Source: Tetrahymena thermophila SB210 | Taxonomy: Eukaryota; Ciliophora; Oligohymenophorea; Hymenostomatida; Tetrahymenidae | Reading direction: 5' to 3' | Assembly (NCBI RefSeq): GCF_000189635.1 | Contig: NW_002476264.1 | Location: 56,184-120,183 of the forward strand | DNA length: 64,000 bases | Part shown: positions 48,544-64,000 of the stretch, piece by piece | Layout of the letters: each line of letters starts with the position of its first letter | How positions within the stretch are numbered: position 1 is the stretch's first letter | Program-made: the position numbers and the translations under genes | The notes under the pieces: model-generated | Databases searched by the model: none | The model's input: the letters and a program-made list of their open reading frames with translations, nothing else | What the model was told of the DNA's origin: nothing

Positions 48544-51500
48544 ATTGTTTAAATTAGAAGAAACTTACTTATATTATCCTACTTTTAATCTGCTAATTAA
48601 TTATTACTCACAGAACTACTTTTAATCTAATTTCTTTCTTAGTGGCCTATCTAAATTATATATATATATCGTTGTAATATATTATAATTTATAATCTTAG
48701 TATTACAGACGCAATCAATTAATGAATCAATCAATCAATCGAACAAAAAATAAATAAATTAATCAAAATTTTTCTACTTGAATGATTGTTAAATATTCAA
48801 ATTGCAATTTTCATTAAAGAAAGAAATAAATCACATGAAAGAATTAATTTGTGATTCTTTTAACTACTCGAATGATACCAAACGAAAATACTTACTTTTA
48901 TCAAAAATTTATACAAATTTTTAACAACGAACTCAATTTCCTATTCAGTACAATAAAATTTTTCCTACAAAAACTTAGATATCTAAAAAATATGCTAACT
49001 TAGCAAATTTATTTAGAACTTCAGTAGTAAAAATATTTAGTATCCAAATAAGTATGTGTATGTCGTCATCTATTCCAAAATATCAGATGCTAACTTAAAA
49101 TTTTTAAAATTGAATTTGAAAAATATAAATTATATTTTTTGATAATTTACTACAATTTAAAAGCAAATTTTGAATAATATAAAAATTAATCCGTTTTTTT
49201 AGGATATTTAAATTAGTCATTTTTTATTTATTGATATTTTTGTAAATAAGCATTCTAAAAATCTAGTTAACATTTATTTGGATTTTTTCTGATGATTATT
49301 TGTTAAATGTTTAGAAAATAATTAACAAATTAAATTTTAGATCACATTTAAATATTCTTTAAACAAAGTAAACAATTATTTAAAATGAAAAAATAAATAA
49401 CAAAGATTTACATTCGAACCCAAAAAATATATTTTGTATTATTAAATAAATTTGATGAGTAATTAGTTGTAAAACAATATCAATATTCGTGAAGTGATTA
49501 TTTTGAAAATAAATTAGCTAATCTAAGATATTTAAATATCAAATTGAATTAGAATAAACAAAAAGACTAAAAATAACTTCTTAGTAAAAGTAGAAAAATA
49601 ATTCCAAATATTTTAATTCTAAATAAAATAATATCAAAATAAGCAAGTTCGGTAAAAAAACAAAAGTAATTATTGTTATCACTTTACTTTTAAATTGCAA
49701 TGAACTAAAATAAATAAGTAGAGAATAAATAAATAATTTATTCATAATGACATTTAAATATTTCATCATATTAAATTAGAAATAAATTAATGAATATGAA
49801 AAATAAGAAGAATGATAATAAAAAGATGTATTTACGACAGTTTTAATTTTAGTTTATAGTTATTAATCTAAAAATAGTAATAGATAATACTGAATAAAAA
49901 TTACATTAAATATCTATTTGAAATTTAAAACAAATATCTATTTTTAGAAATTACTTTTGTTTGTTTCTTTCTTAAATTTGAGAAAAAATAAATACATTAT
50001 TTTTATAAGTTTATTTATCTATATAAGTTAGATTTCATTCAAACTTTTATAAATTTTATTTTAAAATAAAAAACTTTCTATAATGTGTTTGAAGAAGTAA
50101 ATGAATTGTCGTTTTCTTAGTGTTTCATATAAGATTTTTAAAAGCGAAATTTATCTATTTTTTTATTAGTTTTTTAATAAATACATAGGAATCTGTTTAA
50201 TTTGTATGTAAATTGTATAAATTTTAATATCTCTTTTAAGAATTAAATTTAGTTTTTAAGAAAAAAAGTACTTTTTACTACTATCACTTAAATTTTTTTA
50301 ATTTTCATTTTTAGACAGACAGTACATTGATTATTTTTATATATCTTTCATAGATAAGTTCCAAATACTATTTTAATTCTTTCAAGTAAGGAATTAATTT
50401 AACAAATTATTCATATTTTTTTAATTAATAAATAATGGAATAACAATCAGTAAAATCTCATAGTTAAACTCATTTATATTTCTCAACTAACTTATTTAAA
50501 ATCAAAATCCTTTTAATATCTCAACAAATAATTAATACTATTAAGATCGATCTATCGGTACACTCTTTAACGTTATGGATTCCATTATTTCTAAAAAGTT
50601 TGAAAATGTATAAATCCATAAAAATATATTTTTTTTAATTAAATTTAAGATTATAAATATTTATTTATCTATTTATATTTTAATTTATTGGGAGTTTTTT
50701 ATGAGAATTAGAAGCTTGTTCTCTATTAAAAATATTTATTCATTCAGTTTTTTGTTTTTTATGATTAAATTTAGCTTTGCTTTACATTTATTTAAAAAAT
50801 TTAAATTAAAAATAATAAAAAAAAATATTAATTAATAGGTTAAAATATAAATACCATATGTATGTATATTCTGATTATTTAATACTACTTTCAAAAAAAT
50901 CGATAGGCTTGTAGACTTAAATGGATAAACAACTTTACCATCAATTAACTTACAAATTATATAAAAAAATCTTTAAAAAAGCAGAAATTAATGAGTAATT
51001 AACTCAGAAGTAATTACAAATCCTTTGACACTTTATATTAAAAAATTAACAAATTGATTAATAAATATAGGATTTAAATTAAATGTTGTCAAAAGGTTAT
51101 CAAAGTTAGTGATGAAAATAAGCTAGAAAAGATTATTTGGGATAAAATAATTAATTAGAGATTTAGTTTATTTTACATTTTTAGTTGAATTCACAATTTT
51201 TAATTTATTTATGTGAAAAGACAATATAATTAAGTTTTTTCAACTGTGAAGTGGATAAAAAAGCATGATGGATTGTTTCTACAAATTTCAAACTTTTTTG
51301 TCTATGAATCTAGTTCTAAGAATCTCAAACAATAGCTCAATATTTTTAGTTATCATTAGAAGGTCGATAGTCATGAGCTTTATAAAAAGTAACTAGCCAT
51401 ACTAGTTTCATAAGTAAATAAGTATATGTATGATCCTAAAAATGGTTTTTTTCAAATATCAAATAAAGCAGTGCTTTATATCAAATGTGCAATAAAAATT

Positions 51501-52636
51501 CTGTAAAATAGGATCAATTATTAATATATTAAAGGAGTTTTACTCAAATTAAGAATTAAATTTAAAAACAGACATTTTCAGCAGTAAAACGTAAAGACTC
51601 ATGAGAAAAGAAAGTTATTAATTATTTTGCAAGTAATAATAAAAATTTACTACAATTGGCTCTAAATTCCAGAGCAAATCACATAGAGAGAGAGAGAGAG
51701 TTTGGAATCTAACTTAAAAAGCTAAATAGATAAATCATAAAAATTTTCAGATTTTAAAAAATTAATAAATAATTTTTATAAAAAAATAAATAAAAATAAA
51801 AGTATTTATTAAATTTTTTTGCTAAATAAGTATTAAATTGAGATAATAAAGTATTAAATAAAAGATAAATCAAATTTAAAAATGATAATTTATTACTTTT
51901 TTGATTCTGAAATCTATGAATTTTATTTAAAATATTCAATTAACCTTAATTGAATTAAAATTTATTTAATTACCTTTTAAATTTTTAAAAGATTAAAATT
52001 TAAAAAGAAAAAAAAAAAAATTAAATTATTTTACTATTACAAGAAAAAATAAATAATTTAACTTCATCATAATATTTGATAATTTAGTTGACCAAATGAT
52101 ATTAAATTAAAGAGCATAAAGGAAAAATGAAGTTCAAATTTGCAATGAAATAAATATAAACAAACATTTGAATTGAGAATAAATAATTAATTTTTAATTA
52201 TCTAGCTAGATAGCTAACTAGTTGCATTAGAGATTTTACTTTCAAAAATATTACTTTGAAAGACAGAATCTATAAGAATCAGAATTTATCGTGTTTGGTA
52301 GTATTTAAATAAAAATATATTAATTAATATTTATTATTCTTTTAGGAGTTTGTTTTGATGCTTGCTTGCTTGCTTTTAAAGAAATTATATTCTAAATTTC
52401 TTTGTACTTATTATAATTTTTTCAATGCATTTCAAGTCAAATAGACTTTATTAAAATTTCTTCTAATATTTTTGCTTTTTCTTATCAGCTGTTTAAACTA
52501 TTAGATTCATATAATTAATTATTTTAATTTGCTTTAGTTTGCTTATTTATTTGTTTGATTGCTCAAAAAATCAAAAGATATAATCAAAAAAAATTTAGAT
52601 TTTTGTAATTTACATAATTGTTAAAGGAATATAAAA
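48544..52636. other. Long intergenic region, divergent promoters
   Basis: About 4.1 kb between the channel gene (-) and the BEACH gene (+), the longest gene-free stretch here. It is A/T-rich with A/T runs, a (GA)n tract at about 51687-51700 and GCTT repeats near 52362-52376. A 206-codon open frame at 51265-51885 (+) was examined and not accepted. I see no RNA gene. Confidence 0.55.
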
Positions 52637-56940
<4,304 letters not shown>

Positions 56941-58166
56941 ACAAATAAATCATGCAATAAAGAAACTTAATATTAAATTAAATTAATCTAACTACACTCA
57001 ATCAATTAATATCCATCAATCCATCTATTAACTTTCAAATTTACTTATTTATAAATATTCTAACAAATCTTCAAACTGATAAAAACAAACAATACAAATA
57101 ACAATTATTAATTTTAATTCTAGTCAGCAATTCCTTTAACTAATGTATATTTATTTGTCATTTATTTTTAATTTAATCCAATAAATACCTTCCTTATTTA
57201 CTTACTTATTTACTTACTTACTTACGACTTTATCTAATTTATTTTTTTCTAAATTTATTAATTTGGTTGTTTTAATTTAGCAAGTTATACAAATAAATCA
57301 TCAAAATAATTATTTTTAAATAGAAAATATTATTAAATTCTAAATTTTAATTATTAAATGTTTAAAGCATTCACTAATTGTTAACACTCTTATTTACAAC
57401 GATATTTTAAGTTTAGATAAACTTACATCAAAATTTATTATTTGTAATTTTCAAAATGTTTTAATGTTAACTAAAATTTCAGATTTTTGTAAAAATTTAA
57501 ATAAAAAAAGTTAAAAATGTTAAAAATAGTTAAAAATAAATCAATACATTTGATGATTTTTCAAATAAAATATTAATAGCTAAAAAAGCAAATAATTAAA
57601 ATTAAAAAAAATCAATAATTGAATTAAATTAAATTATAAATAAATGAATTTTGCCTAATAAATGATTTAACAAAATAATTTTTTTTTTTAATTTTATTTT
57701 TATTTAAAATTCTTATTTTAAGTTATCAGATTAGTGTGTGTGTTTAGAAACGGTATGTTAAGCTTTACTTATTTTATTTAAGTGTCTTAGAATTTAATGG
57801 ATTTATTAATATTTGATAGGCAATATAATTAAATGATTGCATATTTTAAATTTAATAAATACTTAGAAGGTATAGTTATACGTTAGATGCAATGATAATG
57901 AGAAGCAATTTCATGAGAAATATCAAATACTTTATATTTTAAAATTACAAAAGTGAGCTTTATTTTTAGTTTTTAGAGTCTTTAAAGTGTTGTCATCTAT
58001 CTATTAGGCGTAAAATCGAATTAACTAAAAAAAAAAAAATAATAAAAAAAACAATTAATTGGCTGTGCAATAGTATTATATCTTTTTAAAAAAATCTGAA
58101 AATTTTATAGCAATAATTTTGATAAAGTAAGTAAGCGTAATTCTAAATTCAAGCGTTTAATAAATT
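56941..58166. other. Intergenic, AT-rich
   Basis: Between two same-strand genes (BEACH and Sec14-like). It has (TTAC)n near 57196-57226, poly-A and poly-T tracts. No gene is seen. Confidence 0.65.
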
Positions 58167-59914
58167 ATGGGTTGCGTCGATAGCAGATCTTAATAAAATG
58201 ATGTAAAAACAGCTCCTACTCCTTAAAGCATGTTGCATAGAATGGAGTTATTGACCTCTGCAACAACTTTACAAAGCGAGAGTGACCAAGAAACAGTTTT
58301 TAACAAAGAATTAGATAGATTTTTGTAAGAATATTCTGCGAATAATAGATAATTATTTTTAAGCAATTTGGTAGAGTTTTATAAATAGCTAATTCATTTT
58401 AAAAAAGGTTTTACTTCAATCAAAGCAGCATCATAAAAAATGAAGCATATTAGAAGAATATTTAAGAAATGAATAGATTAAGGCATGAAAACAACCTGGA
58501 TTCCTAATTTTTTAATAATTAATATCTTTATAGATTTATGAAAGCAAGACATTTTGATATGTAAAAATCAATAAAGATGTTTAAAGATCACCTACATTGG
58601 CGTAAAGAAAACAAAGTAGACACAATTTTGAAAGTAAATTGATTCATTTAGTGGAGTTGAATTTTATTCGTTCTTTTTTTTATTTTAGGATTTCGTTTTT
58701 TGGGAGTCAGATGAAGTCTAAGAGATTTATCCTCATGGTTATCACAAAACAGATAAAGAAGTAAAGATTTCTATTGATTATTTATTTATTTAATCGAATT
58801 TAAATTAAAATTGCACTTGGATTAAAATAGGGAAGGCCAATTTATATAGAAATATTTAAAAACGTAACATTTAACGATCTCTACAACCTTACAACATAAG
58901 AAAGAATGAAAAAACATTACTACTAAAATTATGAATAGCTTATTAATAAAATGCTTCCCTGTGCCTCTATAGCTGCAAATAAATATGTAGGTTAAACCTT
59001 GACTATTCTTGATGCAAAAGATATGAAACTTAAACCTATGGAAGCCAAAAACTTTGTCTAACTAGTGACTAGTTTTTCTGAATCTAATTACCCTGAAATC
59101 ATGGGAAAGTAATTTATTAGATAATAAATATTCTATTCAAATTTAATTTTTTCTTAGGTTATATGTTGTTAATAGTCCTTTGTTGGCATAAGTTTTCTGG
59201 AAGGTTATATCTGTTATGCTAAATGAAACTATTAAAAGTAAGATTTGCATTCTTGGAAAAGATTACAAGCAAAAGTTACTTGAAAATGTAATAAAATTTT
59301 TTAAAAATTAAAAAGTGAAATTTTTTGAGCTATTTTAGATTTATTGTGATTAATTCTGATTGAAGATAATCAATATATTTTTAAATAAAATAAATTTATT
59401 TCACATTCAAAATTATTTTTCTATATTTTAAGATTGACAAGGAGAATTTACCAGAATTTTTAGGTGGAGAGTCAGACACTCAAAATGGAGCACTTCTTCG
59501 TAAAAATATAGGTCCTTGGAATGATTTTGGCAAAAAAATGTATTTTAATTTGATCAAAAAATGTTATTTTCTACTTATAAAATTTGATTTCTTTTAGAAT
59601 TTCCTTTATTAAAATGGATAACTTAATAAATAATTAGAATGTTCCCTCATGAAGATGAAAGAATATTGAGAAATATTACTTAAGAAGAAAAAGATTAACT
59701 AAAACAAGATATTTTCAATTTTAAAAATAAAAGACAATCTGTATAAGAGAGAGCTAGTCAGAGAAATTCTGTAAATTAAAGATAATCTATCATAAAGATA
59801 TAATAAAATGAGGCTAACAACTCTTTAAATAAAAGTGCTAATGATAATATTAAAAATATTGACTATAGCATCAATATACTTGACAATTTAGAGAAAGAAT
59901 AAATTCCAAAATGA
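58167..59914 (+). CDS. Sec14/CRAL-TRIO lipid-transfer protein with possible N-terminal lipid anchor
   Basis: Seven exons: 58167-58324, 58408-58633, 58689-58760, 58831-59108, 59158-59287, 59433-59539 and 59638-59914 (1248 nt, 415 residues). The N-terminus MGCVDSRSQ fits N-myristoylation at Gly2 with palmitoylation at Cys3. The CRAL-TRIO N domain has YLYRFMKARHFDMQKSIKMF and HLHWRKENKV. The lipid-binding domain has GRPIYIEIFKN, LTILDAKDMKL, YPEIMGKLYVVNSPLL and FWKVISVML; then LPEFLGGESD, the usual last strand. The ~90-residue Gln/Asn-rich tail has no domain. Sec14 proteins exchange phosphatidylinositol and other lipids between membranes. The first intron and the long sixth intron (59540-59637) were placed from reading phase; the sixth has an internal alternative AG at 59596-59597 that would give an early stop. 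Confidence 0.9.
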
Positions 59915-60418
59915 ACTAATTAATTAATTAATCAATCAACACACCACGATCAAATTCTTATTTATTTTCATTATATTTTTAATAAAAGAATATATTAATT
60001 TTCAATTTGCAAAACCTACTTATTTTTTGTATTAAATTAAAAGAAAGTCTTTATTTCAAAATTAATACTTATATTTTCTAGTAAAGCTTTATTCCAATTT
60101 ATAAAAAATTTATTGTATATGCAGAGTGGACGGGAGGGGAGGGGTATATTCGAGATCACTAACAAACAACCCTTAAAAATCCATTTATAATTTAAATTTT
60201 CTGAAAGTTTATGATAAAAAGTTTTATTTTTCAACCCTATAATTCATAATTTTTTTAAGATAAAAAAATATTTTATGTATCTAAATAGATGATGTTTATT
60301 TTGAATTTCATTATTTATTGATTGTTATTAGTATTAGATTTTACTATATTGACCACAAATTATATTTCCATTTAGCTTGGCTAATTAAAAATAAGTGAAA
60401 AAAGTAAAGCGAAAAAAA
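59915..60418. other. Intergenic
   Basis: AT-rich spacer with a striking G-rich island at 60128-60144. The left end of the tandem duplication begins at about 60240. Confidence 0.65.
60128..60144 (+). other. G-rich island, possible G-quadruplex
   Basis: GG-AC-GGG-A-GGGG-A-GGGG: four consecutive G runs with 1-2 base loops, in a background with almost no G runs. It fits a (two- or three-tetrad) G-quadruplex pattern. It is not the ciliate telomere repeat GGGGTT. Confidence 0.7.
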
Positions 60419-62024
60419 ATGGAAAATTTTATAAATCAAAATCCTTTTAAAAACATGGATCAATAAAAAGATTTTCAAACTAAATCAATAAATGAAAGCC
60501 AAAATATGTAAAATACAATTTTAAATATTCAAATCTTGGACTTGAGTTCAGAAATACTTTTTAATCTAAGTTAGTAACTTAAAAATAAGTAGCTAAATTC
60601 AACAATTAAAATTTGTTTTGAATCTTCTATTTTAGATATAAAATAAGAGCTAATAATTGAATTAGCTAAAGTTTTATATCAAAATATCTAAATCTAAAAT
60701 CTAGGTATAATTAATACTACTAATGAGTGTAATAATAACTATATTTTAGAATTTTTAAAATAAATGAATGAATAACAAATAAAACAACTTAAATTAAATT
60801 TTTGTAATGTTTAAATTTCTCCAAAATAATCAGAATAAATTAATAAAACTATTACAAATTTTCAAAATCTAAGCTTGCTCAAGATTAATTTGACGAAAAT
60901 ATAAGTTCCTTAACCATTCTTCAATATTATTTAGCACCAGCTTAAGCATTTATAAACTTTGAAAATAAAATTAAGATAAACTTAACTTGATACTTAAGCA
61001 ACATAATAATTAGTAAACTCCATAATTTAATAAAATTAACTCTAAAAATTATAACTTGACCTTATTCTTTCGAGCGTAAATTAGAGTAATTTATAAAAAA
61101 TTCCTATTTTTTTAAGCCAATTTAGAATGCTTTAGTTTAATTTTGTAAAATTAAAATCAAAATGCTGAAGAAAAAAATTAAGAAATTCACAATGAAACTG
61201 AAGAAAAATTTAAGAGGAAGATAAAATATTTGAAAATTGAAGAATAAATATAAGTGAATGAAAATATGAATTTTAGCTACTTATTAGGATTGTAGATTTT
61301 GAATAGCTATAGTATGGTTACATCTCTCTCTATAGACCTCACTTAATACAATGAATAGAATTTATATAAATATATATAATAAGTGTCTAGATTTGATTAA
61401 TTAAATTAATTAAATATGACATTAAACAACTCATAATTAAATGATAAAATCATCTGCCATTATAAATAATCATTTGAAAACTTAAAAGAGCTTAATGACC
61501 TTAGTCTTACAATAAATTCTAATAAATACTTTGATGACTAATATTTATTCTCAAATTTAATAAAATACAGTCCCTATATTAGTAAACTAAGACTGCAATT
61601 AAAAACAATATAATTAACAGATGCTTTATATTAAGAACTATTTGGAGTTTTACCAAGCTTAAAATATTTAAAATAAATTTACTTTATATTTGATAATTCT
61701 ATGTAATTCAATTATTAAATCTTTGGAAGCAATGTAAGAAAATGCTCTAACTTAAACTATGTCTGTTTAGGTTTTCATAATCTTAACAGCTCTTAAAAGA
61801 ACTTAAAATTAAAAACTGATATAATTCTGTAAAATAAATCCTTAAATTCTCAATAAGACAAAACAGAAAAAATAGAAATTTAAAAAAGTAATTCTGTTGA
61901 TTCTATAGCTCAAATGAGGCTGCTAAGTATGTACATGGCTTAAAAAAGAAGAAATTAGTTATATATTTAGAAAAATTTAATTTTTAAAAAGGCAATCAGA
62001 TTAGTAAAACTAGAAGTTTAATGA
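60419..62024 (+). pseudogene. Leucine-rich protein, tandem copy 1, frameshifted
   Basis: Starts MENFINQNPFKNMDQQKDF. The body has irregular leucine-rich repeats (LKQLKLNFCNVQI, LSLLKINLTKIQV, LKHLQTLKIKLRQ, LQKLQLDLILSS), like the ribonuclease-inhibitor-type LRR proteins that are abundant in ciliates. The frame ends early at TGA 61166-61168 (249 residues). The remaining sequence is open in another frame to TGA 62022-62024 (RLVKLEVQ). Copy 2 reads through this site because copy 1 has CC at 61117-61118 where copy 2 has a single C (63571). So copy 1 carries a +1 frameshift. A 41-nt GT..AG segment just upstream would not restore the frame. Either a young pseudogene, a truncated protein or an assembly error. 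Confidence 0.8.
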
Positions 62025-62872
62025 ATTATAAATTAATTTTGAATCAAATCAATAGAGTGAAAATCTTTATGTATGGGTTAATTCATCAAAATATAAAATT
62101 AAAAGTTATTTGATGAAATTTATTTTATGTTTTTGTTTTGATATTTAACTAAAATAACATAGATAATTTTTTTTTAATTTTAATTCAGCTCCGAAAAAGT
62201 ATAAATAATTTATGTTTTGTTTTCCTATTCAAGTTTTCAAAATATTGATCATTTTTTAAAATAGGTTTTAAAATTAAAAAAATTTAAGCTAAAATTAATT
62301 ATTAATATTTTCATGTGTACTAAATTATTATTTTTATTTGTTATTTATAAGATTTCTAAATAATAAAAAGTGTATTTATTTAAAATTTGATGTTTGTTTT
62401 ACATAAATATAGCTACCCCAAATATTGAATATTAGGCAATCAGTTTTCATGCATTGTTTATTTTTACATATTAAATTAACTTGAACATATAAGTTAATAT
62501 TCAATTAATTTTTCTGAATTAAAATTTTTAAATTTCTATTTTGTTTTTATAAATAAATAAATACTTTGATTTAAAAATTTAGATAATTATTTATTTAAAT
62601 AGATAAATATTAATTCTTATTCTACTTTTAAATTTTGAATAAATATTATTTACTGAATTATCTTATCTATCTGTATTAACTCTATAATTCAAATTTATAA
62701 TGTTTTTTATGATATAAAAATATTCGAGTATCTAAGTAGATGAGATATTTTATTTAGAAATCCCTTATTTATTGATTGTTATTAGTATTATATTTTACTA
62801 TTTTGACCACAAATTATATTTCCATTTAGCTTGGCTAATTAAAAATAAGTGAAAAAAGTAAAGCGAAAAAAA
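62025..62872. other. Spacer between tandem copies
   Basis: AT-rich. Positions from about 62700 onward repeat the upstream flank of copy 1, including GACCACAAATTATATTTCC and TTAGCTTGGCTAATTAAAAA, probably the conserved promoter and leader. Confidence 0.7.
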
Positions 62873-64000
62873 ATGGAAAATTTAAAAAATCAAAATCCTT
62901 TTAAAAACATGAATCAATAAAAAGATTTTCAAACTAAATCATTAAATGAAAGCCAAAATATGTAAAATACAATTTTAAATATTCAAATCTTGGACTTGAG
63001 TTCAGAAATACTTTTTAATCTAAGTTAGTAACTTAAAAACAAGTAGCTAAACTCATCAATTAAAATTTGTTTTGACTCTTCTATTTTAGATATAAAATAA
63101 GAGCTAATAATTGAATTAGCTAAAGTTTTATATCAAAATATCTAAATCTAAAAGCTAGGTATAATTAATACTACTAATGAGTCTAATAATAACTATATTC
63201 TAGAATTTTTGAAATAAATGAATGAATAACAAATAAAACAACTTAAATTAAATTTTTGTAATGTTTAAATTACTCCAGAATAATCAGAATAAATTAATAA
63301 AACTATTACAAATTTTCAAAATCTAAGCTCACTCAAGATTAATTTGTCTGAAATATAAGTTCCTTAATAATTTTTCAATATTATTTAGCACCAGCTTAAG
63401 CATTTATAAACTTTGAAAATAAAATTAATATAAACTTAACTTGATACTTAAGTAACATAATAATTAGTAAACTCTATTATATAATAAAATTAACTCTAAA
63501 AATTATAGCTTGACCTTATTCTTTCGAACTTAAATTAGAGTAATTTATAAAAAATTCCAGTTTTTTTAAGCAATTTAGAATACTTTAGTTTAATTTTGTA
63601 AAATTAAAATCAATATGTTGATGAAAAACAATAAGAAATTCACAATGAAATTGAAGAAAAATTTTAGAGGAAGATAAAATATTTGAAAATTGAAGAATAA
63701 ATATAAACAAATGAAAATAAGAATTTTAGCAACTTATTAGGATTGTAGATTTTGAATAGCTATAGCATGGTTACATCTCTCTCTACAGACCTCACTCAAT
63801 ACAATGAATAAAATTTATATAAATATATATAATAAGTGTCTAGATTTGATTAATTGCATCAATTAAATATGACATTAGCCAACTCATAATTAAATGATAA
63901 AATCATCTGCCATTATAAATAATCATTTGAAAACTTAAAAGAGCTTAATGACCTTAGTCTTACAATAAATTCTCATGTATACTTTGATAATTAATATTTA
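62873..64000 (+). CDS. Leucine-rich protein, tandem copy 2 (open to the window edge)
   Basis: Intact paralog of the preceding copy, starting MENLKNQNPFKNMNQQKDF. The frame stays open for 376 codons to the end of the window, past the point where copy 1 breaks. Leucine-rich segments occur throughout (LKQLKLNFCNVQITP, LKIKLIQTQLDTQ, LLGLQILNSYSMVTSL, LKELNDLSLTINS). There is no signal peptide or membrane helix in the part seen. By comparison with copy 1, about 160 further codons are expected. Function unknown; LRR proteins of this kind are presumed interaction scaffolds. All Gln codons in view are TAA, TAG and CAA. Confidence 0.8.

Larger units (their letters stand above)
60240..64000 (+). repeat. 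Tandem duplication, unit about 2.45 kb
   Basis: Sequence from about 60240 recurs from about 62700 with a constant offset of 2454 bp until a 1-bp indel at 61117/61118. Homology covers ~170 bp upstream of the ATG and all of the coding region seen in copy 2. The right end of copy 2 is beyond the window. Divergence is low (a few percent), including in the non-coding flank. Confidence 0.95.

Noticed and set aside
51265-51885. 206-codon + strand open frame starting MMDCFYKFQTF
   Set aside because: With TGA as the only stop, open frames of this length arise by chance in AT-rich DNA. It has no recognisable domain, signal peptide or bias unlike the intergenic background. RNA-seq would decide.
60037-60234. 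65-codon - strand open frame across the G-rich island
   Set aside because: No family features; made up of intergenic A/T DNA apart from the island.
61075-61115. A 41-nt GT..AG segment in tandem copy 1 as an intron that would repair the frameshift
   Set aside because: Removing 41 bases does not restore the downstream frame, and the GT is absent from copy 2.

Overview
The window looks like part of a Tetrahymena-type ciliate macronuclear chromosome. Base composition is very AT-rich. Every gene reads only if TAA and TAG encode Gln and TGA is the sole stop. Introns are short, AT-rich and GT..AG, and intergenic DNA is almost pure A/T with simple repeats. This is inferred from sequence only. In the models below, exon boundaries were chosen so that splice sites, reading phase and family motifs agree. 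For the models whose exons are listed, summed exon lengths are multiples of three.

Layout. Positions 3-218 hold the 3' end of an unidentified + gene. A ten-exon cytosolic carboxypeptidase (tubulin deglutamylase type) lies on the - strand (1847-6731). Two near-identical eL37 ribosomal protein genes (7957-8421 and 13461-13917, both +) flank an ABHD4/5-type alpha/beta hydrolase (10682-11934, -). Next come a small Cys-rich immobilization-antigen-like surface protein (15452-16039, -), an intronless EMC1 (16855-19878, -), an 82-residue secreted protein (20425-20673, -) and a Met/Cys-rich protein with five eight-cysteine repeats (23545-25020, +).

A giant multi-exon gene (25689-40370, -) encodes an SZT2-like protein, the large KICSTOR scaffold of nutrient signalling. 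Some of its introns contain degenerate tandem repeats. It is followed by a small one-pass membrane protein (40957-41373, -), three identical tRNA-Ser(UGA) genes (41654-42446, +), and a 1776-residue cyclic-nucleotide-type K+ channel with a zinc knuckle and a very long Gln/Asn-rich tail (42654-48543, -).

After about 4 kb of apparently empty DNA come a BEACH-WD40 protein of the NSMAF/FAN type (52637-56940, +) and a Sec14/CRAL-TRIO protein with an N-terminal Met-Gly-Cys (58167-59914, +). The window ends in a tandemly duplicated leucine-rich gene: the first copy carries a one-base frameshift, and the second is open to the window edge (60419-64000, +).

There is no operon logic here. Genes are independent eukaryotic units, most on the - strand between 15 and 49 kb. 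Themes are cilia and tubulin modification, membrane excitability, ER and lipid handling, and fast-evolving secreted Cys-rich proteins. The strongest candidates for under-described biology are the SZT2-like gene and its repeat-bearing introns, the channel with a CCHC knuckle, and the five-repeat Met/Cys surface protein.
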